From contig NZ_CP045644.1 in NCBI RefSeq assembly GCF_009498455.1, positions 6,885,001-6,949,000 on the forward strand: a stretch of 64,000 nucleotides of DNA, in the 5' to 3' direction. Shown here one piece after another: positions 34,821 to 43,376 of the stretch. Position 1 is the stretch's first letter. The number at the start of each line of letters is the position of its first letter. Source of the DNA: Variovorax paradoxus. GTDB taxonomy: Bacteria > Pseudomonadota > Gammaproteobacteria > Burkholderiales > Burkholderiaceae_C. A program made the translations under genes and the position numbers. The notes under the pieces are model-generated. The model was given only the letters and a program-made list of their open reading frames with translations. It had not been told where the DNA came from and ran no database searches.

Positions 34821-34853
34821 GACGGCTGGAGTGCTCGTAACACCCCGGCCGTC
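34821..34853 (-). ncRNA. Stable two-part leader hairpin
   Basis: On the minus strand the sequence folds as an outer stem GACGGC/GCCGTC and an inner stem GGGGTG/CACTCC (one wobble pair) with a 7-base loop TTACGAG. It lies 41 bases before the small gene at 34780 and is followed by an AAAAGGC-type run on its 5' side. The whole 34781-35219 gap has no gene; it also holds repeat copy B. A cis-regulatory or antisense RNA is plausible; it could equally be a terminator read on the plus strand, where CCTTTT follows the stem. Confidence 0.45.
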
Positions 34854-35106
34854 GCCTTTTGATACCTCGCATTTGCATCGCTGCTTTCGCACCGACAACC
34901 TGCCGCGAGGCAAGCAGCCTTTCAACATGTCAATGGCTGTGTGTGTGGCGTCTTCCGAGTCCCCTTGGTGGGGTTTTGAGTGGCAGGGGCAGCTACTTTA
35001 GAGAAGCGCGCGGCGCCGTGCCGATTTCGTGCGGCACGAAGTCTCGAAGCGCGCCAACAAATGCAGCTTCCGCCATGCGCCCTGCCGGACCGCAGCTGCG
35101 CTCAAC

Positions 35107-35212
35107 ACGCTCACGTCGATGGGGTGCCTTGCGCAGCGTAATCAAGGAGGAGCCCGAAGGGCGGGGGACATTCGCGGAGCAAGGCTCCCCGTCGGCGGGA
35201 GCGTCGCCCTGA
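35107..35212 (+). repeat. Folded intergenic repeat, copy B (type 2)
   Basis: The 5' arm ACGCTCACGTCGATGGGG and GTGCCTTGC pair with the 3' arm GCAAGGCTCCCC and GTCGGCGGGAGCGT. The constant loop TCAAGGAGGAG opposite GGGGGACATTCGCGG is kept. The tip hairpin is GCCC-GAA-GGGC. It ends in CGCCCTGAA, 8 bases from the LysR stop codon. Its arms differ from type 1 but still pair. Confidence 0.85.
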
Positions 35213-35219
35213 AGGACTC

Positions 35220-36107
35220 TTAAGGCATGCCCCGCGCCAACAGATGATCCACCAACCGACGCTGCGGAAAACTCAACGCCTCCTGCCGCGTACACAGGTA
35301 CATCCGACGTGAAGCCCACGCATCGGTGAGGTTGATGAAGCGCAGCTTCATCTCCTTGCGGTAAGTCACCGCCGCGCCCTCGGGCAGGATGCCCACGCCC
35401 ATCCCCGCTTCGATCATCCGGCACACGGCTTCGAAGCTCTTCACGCGCACACGCAGCCGCAGCACCTTGCGCGCGCTCATCGCGGCGTCTTCCATGGTGC
35501 GGGAGATGGCCGAGTCATCTTCGAGCCCCACGAAGTCGAAGTCGAGCAGTTCTTCAAACGATACCTCGCGCCCGCGCCACGGATGCTTCTGGCGCACGAT
35601 GGCCACGAGCCGGTCGGTGCGGTACGGAATGAAGTGCAGGGCCGGGTCGACCGCCTCGCTGGTGATCACGCCCACGTCGGCCTGGCGGTCGCGGATGGCC
35701 TGCACGATGTAGACGCTGCGGTGCTCTTCAACGCTCACGCGGATCTCGGGGTAGCGCAGCCGAAAGCTCGCCACGTCGTCGGGCAAGAACTGCCCCATTG
35801 CCGACGCGTTGGCATGCAGCCGCACGCGGCCGGTGGCGCCCTGCGCGTAGTCGGACAGGTCGGCGCGCATGCGGTCCACGTCGCGCAGGATCTGGCGCGC
35901 ATGCATCGCCAGCGACTCGCCCGCGCCCGTGGGCGTCACGCCCTTCGAGGTGCGGTTGAGCAGCCCCACGCCGAGCTGGCTCTCGAGGATGGCCAGGCGC
36001 CGGCTCGCGGCCGACAACACCATGTGGCTCTCGGCGGCGGCCTTGGACAGGCTGCCGTGCTCAATGGCGCGCAGGAACAGCGCCAGCGAATCCAGGTCGG
36101 GTCTCAT
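35220..36107 (-). CDS. LysR family regulator
   Basis: 295 residues from the ATG at 36107. Winged helix at the start: LALFLRAIEHGSLSKAAAESHMVLSAASRRLAILESQLGVGLLNRTSKG. The effector domain follows, with the family pattern VDPALHFIPYRTDRLVAIVRQKHPW and the late AGMGVGILPEGAAV. It is divergent from the indolepyruvate oxidoreductase (264-bp gap) and should control it. Repeat copy B lies immediately behind its 3' end. Confidence 0.9.
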   Translation of the reverse strand: MRPDLDSLALFLRAIEHGSLSKAAAESHMVLSAASRRLAILESQLGVGLLNRTSKGVTPTGAGESLAMHARQILRDVDRMRADLSDYAQGATGRVRLHANASAMGQFLPDDVASFRLRYPEIRVSVEEHRSVYIVQAIRDRQADVGVITSEAVDPALHFIPYRTDRLVAIVRQKHPWRGREVSFEELLDFDFVGLEDDSAISRTMEDAAMSARKVLRLRVRVKSFEAVCRMIEAGMGVGILPEGAAVTYRKEMKLRFINLTDAWASRRMYLCTRQEALSFPQRRLVDHLLARGMP

Positions 36108-36371
36108 CGGGTCCTCGGTCGATCGGGCGGACATTGTCGGGCCTGAGCGCTGGCGCATGCATGACCGAAGGCCTTTCGGCGAATCGACGGTGGCGGCGAT
36201 GGTTCTTCCGGAATGCGGGTTTCTCCGTCGAAACGAAGAAGCACTTTCGGGCCGGGGTGCGAAAGAATCGTCGCTGTCTCGGCGGCAACCCCGGCGAGGC
36301 GTTTCGCGGGCCGGCCCTCTACCGGGGTCACGCTCGCATTCCACGAGTCCTACCCGGAGTCTTTTTTTCTC

Positions 36372-39300
36372 ATGGCAACCCACGAACTCGCCAGCGTTGC
36401 GCTGGACGACAAATACACGGCCACCGAAGGCCGGATCTACCTGAGCGGTATCCAGGCGCTGGTGCGCCTCATGCTCGTGCAGAAATGGCGCGACCAGCAG
36501 GCCGGCCTGAACACCGCGGGCTTTGTCTCGGGCTACCGCGGCTCCCCGCTCGGCGGCCTGGACGAAGCGCTGTGGAAAGCCCAGCCGCAACTCGAAGCCA
36601 ATGCCGTCAAGTTCCTGCCCGGTGTGAACGAAGAGCTGGCTGCCACCGCGGTGTGGGGCACGCAGCAGGTGCACCTGACCGGCGAGAGCGCGGTCGATGG
36701 CGTGTTTGCCATGTGGTACGGCAAGGCGCCCGGCGTGGACCGCTGCGGCGACGTGTTCAAGCACATGAGCCACGCGGGCACCTCGCCGAAGGGCGGCATC
36801 CTGCTGGTGGCGGGCGACGACCACGGCGCGTCGTCCTCTACCCTGCCCAACCAGAGCGACCACCTGTTCGCGGCCTCGATGATCCCCATGCTCTACCCAC
36901 AGAGCGTGGAGGAATACATCGAGCTGGGCCTGCACGGTTTTGCGATGTCGCGCTTTGCCGGCCTGCCGGTCGGCTTCAAGGCGCTGGCCGACACGGTGGA
37001 GTCGTCGGGCTCCATTGCCGCGGGCGCGCTCGACGTGCACACGCGCCTGCCGAAGGACTTCGTGTTCCCGCCCGGCGGCGTGCATGCGCGGCTGTCGACC
37101 GACACGCTCGGCGTGCAGGCGCGCAAGCAGGAAGCGCTGATGCAGGACTACAAGATCTACGCCGCCATCGCCTACGCGCGCGAGAACCGCCTGAACCGCG
37201 TGACCATCGATTCGCCGCAGGCGCGGCTGGGCATCGTGGCCTCGGGCAAGTCGTACCGCGACGTGCTCGAAGCGCTCGAAGAACTGGGCATCGACGCCGA
37301 CGAGGCCGCGCGCATCGGCATCCGCCTGTTCAAGGTGTCGATGCCCTGGCCGCTGGAGCCGGATTCGATCCGCGAGTTTGCCGACGGGCTCGAAGAGATC
37401 CTGGTGGTCGAAGAGAAGCGCCAGATCGTCGAGTACCAGCTCAAGGAGCACCTGTACAACTGGCGCGAGAACGTGCGCCCGCGCGTGATCGGCAAGTTCG
37501 ACGAACAAGGCGAATGGGGCGCGCACCCGCGCGGCCAGTGGCTGCTGCCGGCCACGGCCGACTTCTCGGTGGCGCAGATCGCGCGCGTCATTGCCGGGCG
37601 CGTGGCGCGCTTTCACACCAGCGACCGCATCCGCATGCGGCTGGCGATTCTCGACGCGAAAGACGTGGTGCTCGGCAAGGCCGTGGCCACGCCTTCGCGC
37701 CCGGCCTGGTACTGCGCGGGCTGCCCGCACAACACCTCGACCAAGGTGCCCGAAGGCAGCCTCGCGCTCGCGGGCATCGGCTGCCACGTGATGGCCACGG
37801 CGATCTACCCCGAGCACAACCGCACCACCACGCACATGGGCGGCGAAGGCGCGCCGTGGCTGGGGCAGGCGTGGTTCTCCAAGCGCAAGCACGTGTTCGC
37901 GAACCTCGGCGACGGCACTTACTACCACTCGGGTTCGCTCGCCATTCGCGCGGCCGTGGCGGCGGGCGTGAACATCACCTACAAGATCCTCTACAACGAC
38001 GCGGTCGCGATGACGGGCGGCCAGCCGGTCGACGGACCGATCACCGTGCCGCGCATCGCGCATCAGGTCGCGGCCGAAGGCGTGAAGCGCCTCGCGCTGG
38101 TGGCCGAAGACCCGACGCGCTGGGCCGACCGCAGCCTGCTGCCGCCCGACCGTGACGGCTTTGCACTGAGCGTGCACCACCGCGACGACATGGACGCAGT
38201 GCAGCGCGAGCTGCGCGGCTTCGAGGGCGTGTCGGTGCTGATCTACGACCAGGTGTGTGCGGCCGAGAAGCGCCGTCGTCGCAAGAAGGGCGAGTTTCCG
38301 CAAGCCGCACGTCGCGTGTTCATCAACGACGCCGTGTGCGAAGGCTGCGGCGACTGCGGTGAGCAGTCGAACTGCACCGCCCTCCTGCCCAAGCCAACCG
38401 ACCTGGGCCTGAAGCGCAGCGTGGACCAGAGCGCGTGCAACGCCGACGAGTCGTGCATCAAGGGCTTCTGCCCGAGCTTCGTGACGGTCGAAGGCGTGAA
38501 GCCGCGCAAGCATGCGCCCGTGGCCGCGAAGGCCGCCGAGGAACCTGCCCTGCCCGCGCCGGTGCCGCTCGCGCTGGAAGGCATGCACAACATCCTCATC
38601 ACCGGCATCGGCGGCACGGGCGTGATCACCATCGGGGCGCTGATCGGCATGGCGGCGCACCTCGAAGGCAAGGGCGTGAGCGTGCTCGACATGACGGGCA
38701 TGTCGCAGAAGAACGGCTCGGTCACGTCACACGTGCGCATTGCGCGCGATGCGGCGCAGCTGAAGGCGCAGCGCATTCCCACCGGCGAGGCCGACCTGAT
38801 TCTTGGCTGCGACATGCTCACGGCCGGCGCGCCCGACGCCATCGCACGCATGCGGCCGGGCCGCACCTACGCACTGGTCAACACCTTCGAGCAACCGACG
38901 GGGCACTTCGCGCAGCAGCCCGACTGGGAGTTTCCGGCCGCGCAGGTGCGTGCGCTCATCGAAGAATCGGTCGAAGGCCGCGCCGACTTCATCGACGCCA
39001 CGCAGCTGGCCACGCGCCTCATGGGCGACGCCATCGCGGCCAACCTGTTTCTGCTGGGCTTCGCGTTCCAGAAGGGGTTTGTGCCGCTGTCGGCCGAAGC
39101 GCTCGACAAGGCCATCGAGATCAACGGCGTGGCCGTGAAGGCCAACCAGGCCGCGTTCCGCTGGGGCCGCAAGGCCGCGCTCGACCTTGCGGCGGTCACG
39201 CGCCAGGCCGCACCGGCGCAGGTGGTGTCGCTGCAGAAGCCGCAGAGCTTCGAGGCGCTGGTGGCCGACCGCACCGCGTTCCTGACGTCGTACCAGAACG

Positions 39301-39914
39301 CCGCCTACGCACGCAGCTACGCGGACCTCGTCGAACGCGTGCGCGACGCCGAGCAACGCACGCGCGGCAGCACGGTGCTCGCCAAGGCCGTTGCTTCGGG
39401 CCTCTTCAAGCTCATGGCCTACAAGGACGAGTACGAGGTGGCACGCCTGTACGCCGACCCGCGCTTCCTGGAGAAGCTCGGCGAGCAGTTCGAAGGCAAG
39501 CCCGTGCTGCGTTTTCACCTGGCGCCGCCCGTGCTGGGCCGGCGCGACGCCGAAGGCCGCGCGGTGAAGACCAGCTTCGGCCCGTGGATGCTCGGTGCCT
39601 TCCGCGTGCTCGCGAAGCTGCGCGGCCTGCGCGGCACGGCGCTCGATCCGTTCGGCCGCACGGCCGAGCGCCGCATGGAGCGCCAGCTGGTTGCCGACTA
39701 CCGCGCGATGGTTGAAGACCTGCTCGCGCGCTTCGAGCGCATCGACTTCGACACGGCCCTGTCGTTGGCGCGCCTGCCGGAGCAGATCCGCGGCTTCGGG
39801 CATGTGAAGGAAGAAAGCATCGTGTCGGCGCGCGTGCGGTGGGAGATGCTGCGCGGGCAGCTCGATGCTGTGGCGCCTGCGCGGGCCGCTCGGGCGGAGC
39901 CGATGGCCGCTTGA
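36372..39914 (+). CDS. Indolepyruvate ferredoxin oxidoreductase, single-chain
   Basis: 1180 residues from the ATG at 36372; the frame runs further upstream without a better start. It joins the alpha-type thiamine-diphosphate region (GYRGSPLGGLDEALWKA; FANLGDGTYYHSG) with a ferredoxin-like [4Fe-4S] stretch (VCEGCGDCGEQSNC, then CNADESCIKGFC) and the gamma-type domain (ILITGIGGTGVITIG, GMSQKNGSVTSHVR). The enzyme oxidatively decarboxylates aryl pyruvates (from tryptophan, phenylalanine, tyrosine) to acyl-CoA. In aerobic proteobacteria the fused form is common; its electron acceptor is not certain. Divergent from a LysR gene. Confidence 0.9.
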   Translation: MATHELASVALDDKYTATEGRIYLSGIQALVRLMLVQKWRDQQAGLNTAGFVSGYRGSPLGGLDEALWKAQPQLEANAVKFLPGVNEELAATAVWGTQQVHLTGESAVDGVFAMWYGKAPGVDRCGDVFKHMSHAGTSPKGGILLVAGDDHGASSSTLPNQSDHLFAASMIPMLYPQSVEEYIELGLHGFAMSRFAGLPVGFKALADTVESSGSIAAGALDVHTRLPKDFVFPPGGVHARLSTDTLGVQARKQEALMQDYKIYAAIAYARENRLNRVTIDSPQARLGIVASGKSYRDVLEALEELGIDADEAARIGIRLFKVSMPWPLEPDSIREFADGLEEILVVEEKRQIVEYQLKEHLYNWRENVRPRVIGKFDEQGEWGAHPRGQWLLPATADFSVAQIARVIAGRVARFHTSDRIRMRLAILDAKDVVLGKAVATPSRPAWYCAGCPHNTSTKVPEGSLALAGIGCHVMATAIYPEHNRTTTHMGGEGAPWLGQAWFSKRKHVFANLGDGTYYHSGSLAIRAAVAAGVNITYKILYNDAVAMTGGQPVDGPITVPRIAHQVAAEGVKRLALVAEDPTRWADRSLLPPDRDGFALSVHHRDDMDAVQRELRGFEGVSVLIYDQVCAAEKRRRRKKGEFPQAARRVFINDAVCEGCGDCGEQSNCTALLPKPTDLGLKRSVDQSACNADESCIKGFCPSFVTVEGVKPRKHAPVAAKAAEEPALPAPVPLALEGMHNILITGIGGTGVITIGALIGMAAHLEGKGVSVLDMTGMSQKNGSVTSHVRIARDAAQLKAQRIPTGEADLILGCDMLTAGAPDAIARMRPGRTYALVNTFEQPTGHFAQQPDWEFPAAQVRALIEESVEGRADFIDATQLATRLMGDAIAANLFLLGFAFQKGFVPLSAEALDKAIEINGVAVKANQAAFRWGRKAALDLAAVTRQAAPAQVVSLQKPQSFEALVADRTAFLTSYQNAAYARSYADLVERVRDAEQRTRGSTVLAKAVASGLFKLMAYKDEYEVARLYADPRFLEKLGEQFEGKPVLRFHLAPPVLGRRDAEGRAVKTSFGPWMLGAFRVLAKLRGLRGTALDPFGRTAERRMERQLVADYRAMVEDLLARFERIDFDTALSLARLPEQIRGFGHVKEESIVSARVRWEMLRGQLDAVAPARAARAEPMAA

Positions 39915-39960
39915 GTGGTCGGGGCGGCCGTGTGCCGCCCCTTGCCATACGGCACGCGCC

Positions 39961-40935
39961 TCAGAGCATCTTCCACTTCTTCCGGTCGATGACGCGGCGG
40001 CGCGTGTCCATGTGCAGCTGCGACAGCTCGATGCTCACCTGGTCTTTCGTGATGTCGACGAGCCCCCAGTTGCATTGCAGCGCGCCGATGGTGACGGCCG
40101 TGCGCAACGCAGCGCCGGACGAGGTGACCTCGAACAGGCTCCAGGGGCCGGTCGGCCATGGCACGGCGAAGCGGTTCTCGTGGACGTCGCCGCTGAGGAT
40201 GAGGATGCGGCGCGTCGCTGCGAGCTTGAGGATCGCGGCGTGCTCTGCCACGCAGTCCATCCAGGTCTCGCCGTGGCGGGCTTCGAAGGTGAGGCCGCTG
40301 GCAATCAGGTGCACCGTCTTCTCGTCCGAGGCTTCGATGGCCTTCGTCAACTTCTTCATCTGGGCCTTGCCGAGCACGGCGTCCTCGCCACCCTTGGTCT
40401 TGTAGCTGCGACCGTCGGTGAGGTGAAGCATCACCGCACCATCCGGGTCGTTGGCGTTGCTCAGCATGAGGGTCCGGTAGCCGGGTTCGGCCACGCCCAG
40501 GTTCCAGCCATCGGCGGGCTTGGGAAAAGTCTTCGGGTCGTGGGAGTCCAGCGCGTCGCGATAGGCCCGGAACGCCGCGCGGGTCGGGTCCAGCAAGTGC
40601 CGGTACGACGGCTGCCCCTCGATCTGCGCACCGCAGGCGCCATTCCACAGAAAGTCGTGGTCGTCCCAGATCGGATGAATGCGCAAGCTCGTGTTGCGCA
40701 CCAGCTTGGCGAACTCCTTCTGGTTGAGCTGGTCGCGCAGCCGGCCGAAGGCATGCAGCGCGAAGTCATGGGCGCCCATCGCCTTGACCGCGCCCATGTC
40801 GGAACCGTCGGCGTCGTAGTAGGCCGAGTCGCCCAGCAGCACCAGGTGCGTGGCGCCGGAGGCGCCGACCTGGGTCCATACGGGCTGCTGTTTGAAGCTC
40901 TGGGCACTGAAGCAGGAAGTAAAGGCGATCTTCAT
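39961..40935 (-). CDS. PhoD-like (alkaline phosphatase D family) metallophosphatase
   Basis: 324 residues; ATG at 40935 after GAGGAGAG. Motifs: FTSCFSAQSF, HLVLLGDSAYYDADGSDMG, WDDHDFLWNG (metal Asp/His pairs), and SGDVHENRFAVPWP near the C-terminus. These are the PhoD/purple-phosphatase type ligands. No signal peptide is obvious, so it may be cytosolic. It is divergent from dctA across a 219-bp gap and may not share its regulation. The substrate is unknown; phosphodiesterase activity is typical. Confidence 0.78.
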   Translation of the reverse strand: MKIAFTSCFSAQSFKQQPVWTQVGASGATHLVLLGDSAYYDADGSDMGAVKAMGAHDFALHAFGRLRDQLNQKEFAKLVRNTSLRIHPIWDDHDFLWNGACGAQIEGQPSYRHLLDPTRAAFRAYRDALDSHDPKTFPKPADGWNLGVAEPGYRTLMLSNANDPDGAVMLHLTDGRSYKTKGGEDAVLGKAQMKKLTKAIEASDEKTVHLIASGLTFEARHGETWMDCVAEHAAILKLAATRRILILSGDVHENRFAVPWPTGPWSLFEVTSSGAALRTAVTIGALQCNWGLVDITKDQVSIELSQLHMDTRRRVIDRKKWKML

Positions 40936-41090
40936 CAGGGGCTCTCCTCGTTGTGGGTGGCGGATGCTAGGAGCCGCCCCGAAACGCCGCCTCCCCCATC
41001 CATGGGAGCGCTTCTTCCGGCCGCTCGAAGCCCCTCGAAAAGCCCCGGGAATACCCTCTGAACCCCCTGAAGTCTTCTTGCCTACAGTCC

Positions 41091-41123
41091 TTGTATGCAA
41101 GAAAAAGCGATCCTTGCATGCAA
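41091..41123 (+). promoter_or_regulatory. Paired GntR-type operators upstream of dctA
   Basis: TTGTATGCAA (41091-41100) and the perfect palindrome TTGCATGCAA (41114-41123) lie 23 bases apart (about two helical turns), 32 and 55 bases before the dctA start. They match the TTGTATACAA core seen elsewhere in the window. The GntR gene directly downstream of dctA is the likely binder. Confidence 0.5.
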
Positions 41124-41154
41124 AACCTCGACACGACAACGACAGGAGATTTCC

Positions 41155-42495
41155 ATGCCTCGCTTTGCCAAATCGCTCTTCGGACAGGTGGTCATCGCAC
41201 TGGTGGTGGGCGTGCTCGTCGGCCTCTTTGCGCCCGAGTTCGCCGCCAAGCTCAAGCCGCTCGGTGACGGCTTCATCAAGCTGATCAAGATGATCATTCC
41301 CGTGCTGGTGTTCTGCGTGGTGGTGCATGGCATCGCCGGCGCAGGCGACCTCAAGCGCGTGGGCCGGGTCGGCGTGAAGGCGCTGATCTACTTCGAGGTG
41401 CTGACCACCATCGCACTGGCGATGGGCCTGGTACTGGCCTTCGTGTTCGAGCCGGGCGTGGGCATGAACGTCGACCCCAAGGCACTCGACGCGAGCGCCA
41501 TGAGCGCCTACGCCTCCAACGCCGACAAGCTCACGAGCGGCGGCACGGTCGAGTTTTTGATGAAGCTCATTCCGACCACGGTGGTGGCTGCCTTCGCCAC
41601 AGGCGACGTGCTGCAGGTGCTGCTGTTCGCGGTGCTGTTCGGCTGCGCGCTCGCGCTGCTGGGCGACCGCGGCGCGCCGGTGGCGGCGGTGGTCGATGCG
41701 CTCTCGCTGGTGCTGTTCAAGATCATGGGAATCATCATCAAGCTGGCGCCGCTGGGCGTGCTGGGCGCCATTGCCTTCACGGTCGGCAAGTACGGCATCG
41801 GCTCGCTCAAGCAGCTGGGCATGCTGGTCGCGCTCTTCTACGGCGCGGTGCTGATCTTCGTGTTCGTGGTGCTCGGGCTGGTGATGCGCATGTCGGGCTT
41901 CAGCCTGTGGAAGCTGCTGCGCTACCTGCGCGAAGAGCTGGCCATCGTGTTCGCCACCACCTCGTCGGACAGCGTGCTGCCGCAGATCATGGCCAAGCTG
42001 CGCCGCATGGGCATTCGCGACTCGACGGTGGGCCTGGTGATTCCCACGGGCTACTCGTTCAACCTCGACGCGTTCTCGATCTACATCACGCTGGCGGCCG
42101 TGTTCATTGCACAGGCCACCAACACGCCGATCTCGATGGCCGACCTGTTGACCATCCTGGCGATTGCGCTGGTCACCTCGAAGGGCGCGCACGGTGTGCC
42201 GGGCTCGGCCATCGTGGTGCTGGCCGCCACGCTGCATGCGATTCCGGCGATTCCCGCCATCGGCCTGGTGCTGGTGCTGTCGGTCGACTGGTTCATGGGC
42301 ATTGCCCGCGCGCTGGGCAACCTGATCGGCAACTGCGTGGCCACCGTCGCCATCGCCGCCTGGGAAGGCGACATCGACCGCGAGCGCGCACATGCGGTGC
42401 TCAATGGCACCTACTCGCCCGACGACGAGCCGCTGGCTGAAGCACCCGTGGCGCCCGTGGTAAACACCGGCACCGCCGCTTCCACCGCCCACTGA
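41155..42495 (+). CDS. dctA: C4-dicarboxylate:cation symporter
   Basis: 446 residues from the ATG at 41155, with CAGGAGAT before it; the longer frame from 41095 begins inside the operator. The DAACS motifs are seen: LKPLGDGFIKLIKMIIPVLVFC, ATTSSDSVLPQIMAKL (the substrate hairpin) and GYSFNLDAFSIYITLAAVFIAQ. About eight helices and two re-entrant loops. It imports succinate, fumarate and malate with protons or Na+. The GntR gene starts 4 bases after its stop, so the two form one operon. Confidence 0.93.
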   Translation: MPRFAKSLFGQVVIALVVGVLVGLFAPEFAAKLKPLGDGFIKLIKMIIPVLVFCVVVHGIAGAGDLKRVGRVGVKALIYFEVLTTIALAMGLVLAFVFEPGVGMNVDPKALDASAMSAYASNADKLTSGGTVEFLMKLIPTTVVAAFATGDVLQVLLFAVLFGCALALLGDRGAPVAAVVDALSLVLFKIMGIIIKLAPLGVLGAIAFTVGKYGIGSLKQLGMLVALFYGAVLIFVFVVLGLVMRMSGFSLWKLLRYLREELAIVFATTSSDSVLPQIMAKLRRMGIRDSTVGLVIPTGYSFNLDAFSIYITLAAVFIAQATNTPISMADLLTILAIALVTSKGAHGVPGSAIVVLAATLHAIPAIPAIGLVLVLSVDWFMGIARALGNLIGNCVATVAIAAWEGDIDRERAHAVLNGTYSPDDEPLAEAPVAPVVNTGTAASTAH

Positions 42496-42499
42496 AAAA

Positions 42500-43207
42500 A
42501 TGCCCGCCGACGTCAGCCCCACCGCCATCGCCGAACGCGTCGTCGAGGCCATCCTCGCGCAGAAGCTCGCGCCCGGCGACCGGCTCGGCGAGCAGGCGCT
42601 GGCCGAGAACTTCTCGGTCAGCCGCACGATGGTGCGCGAGGCGCTGATGCAGTTGCAGGCGCGCGGTTTCGTCGAGGTGCAGTCGCGCCGCGGCTGGTAC
42701 GTGGTGGAGCCTTCGGCCGAGGAAGCGCGCGACGCGTTCTCGGCCCGCCGCATCGTCGAGGCCGGCATCCTGGCCGCGAGCGAGGGCCGCCCGCTGGGCC
42801 AGGTGATCCGCAAGCTGCGCGACCACATCGCCGACGAGCAGCGCGCCATCGAAGGCGCCGACGCCGCCACGCGCGCCTTCCTGCTGGCCGACTTCCATGT
42901 CTGCCTGGCCGAGCAGATGGGCCACCAGCTGCTGGTCGATGTGCTGCGCGACCTCACGGCGCGCACCACGCTGGCCGCCACGCTCTACCAGTCGAAGCAC
43001 GAGGCCGGGCAGTCGTGCGCGGAGCACGGCGCGATCGTCGAAGCGCTTGAGGCCGGCAACATCGCGCAGGCGCGCCAGCTCATGCTCGACCACATCGGCA
43101 ATGTCGAACGGGCGCTGGAGGTCGACGCGACCACCGAGCCCGATGCACCGAGCCGCCTGCGCGCCACGTTGGCGCCCGTGGCGCTGCCGCGCGCAGCCAA
43201 GCGATAG
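42500..43207 (+). CDS. GntR family regulator, FCD subfamily, next to dctA
   Basis: 235 residues. Winged helix AERVVEAILAQKLAPGDRLGEQALAENFSVSRTMVREALMQL, followed by the FCD domain with DFHVCLAEQMGHQLL and SCAEHGAIVEAL as metal-type motifs. Tightly coupled to dctA, it should repress it through the paired palindromes and respond to a dicarboxylate or related acid. A strong intrinsic terminator follows. Confidence 0.9.
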   Translation: MPADVSPTAIAERVVEAILAQKLAPGDRLGEQALAENFSVSRTMVREALMQLQARGFVEVQSRRGWYVVEPSAEEARDAFSARRIVEAGILAASEGRPLGQVIRKLRDHIADEQRAIEGADAATRAFLLADFHVCLAEQMGHQLLVDVLRDLTARTTLAATLYQSKHEAGQSCAEHGAIVEALEAGNIAQARQLMLDHIGNVERALEVDATTEPDAPSRLRATLAPVALPRAAKR

Positions 43208-43262
43208 CACTGTGTCGCTGTGCACTTGTGCCAGCCTCAGCTATCAATTGCGTAGCTGACAC

Positions 43263-43294
43263 ACGCCGCCGGCCTTGCGCCTGCGGCGTTTTTC
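43263..43294 (+). terminator. Intrinsic terminator after dctA-gntR
   Basis: ACGCCGC and GCGGCGT pair around a 13-base loop and are followed by TTTTC. An additional stem TCAGCTA/TAGCTGA lies just before it (43237-43259). It separates the dctA unit from the AI-2E gene. Confidence 0.8.
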
Positions 43295-43376
43295 TTGGGC
43301 AAGCCTGCTGCATCGCACAAGGGCGCGCCGGCTGACACGGCGACGGGTTCCGGCTCGGCTACAGTCCGAGACACCT

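Noticed and set aside
34814..34830. GTTAGAC next to a hairpin, possibly an integron attC site
   Set aside because: The GTTRRRY core is there but no matching RYYYAAC partner at proper distance, and no integrase or cassette array is seen.
35220..38660. A continuous 1146-residue frame that includes the LysR gene
   Set aside because: Only the last 295 residues are LysR; the rest is antisense to the indolepyruvate oxidoreductase and the shared promoter.
41095..41154. Extended N-terminus of DctA from the ATG at 41095
   Set aside because: It would be coded by the operator palindromes, and a good ribosome-binding site precedes the ATG at 41155.
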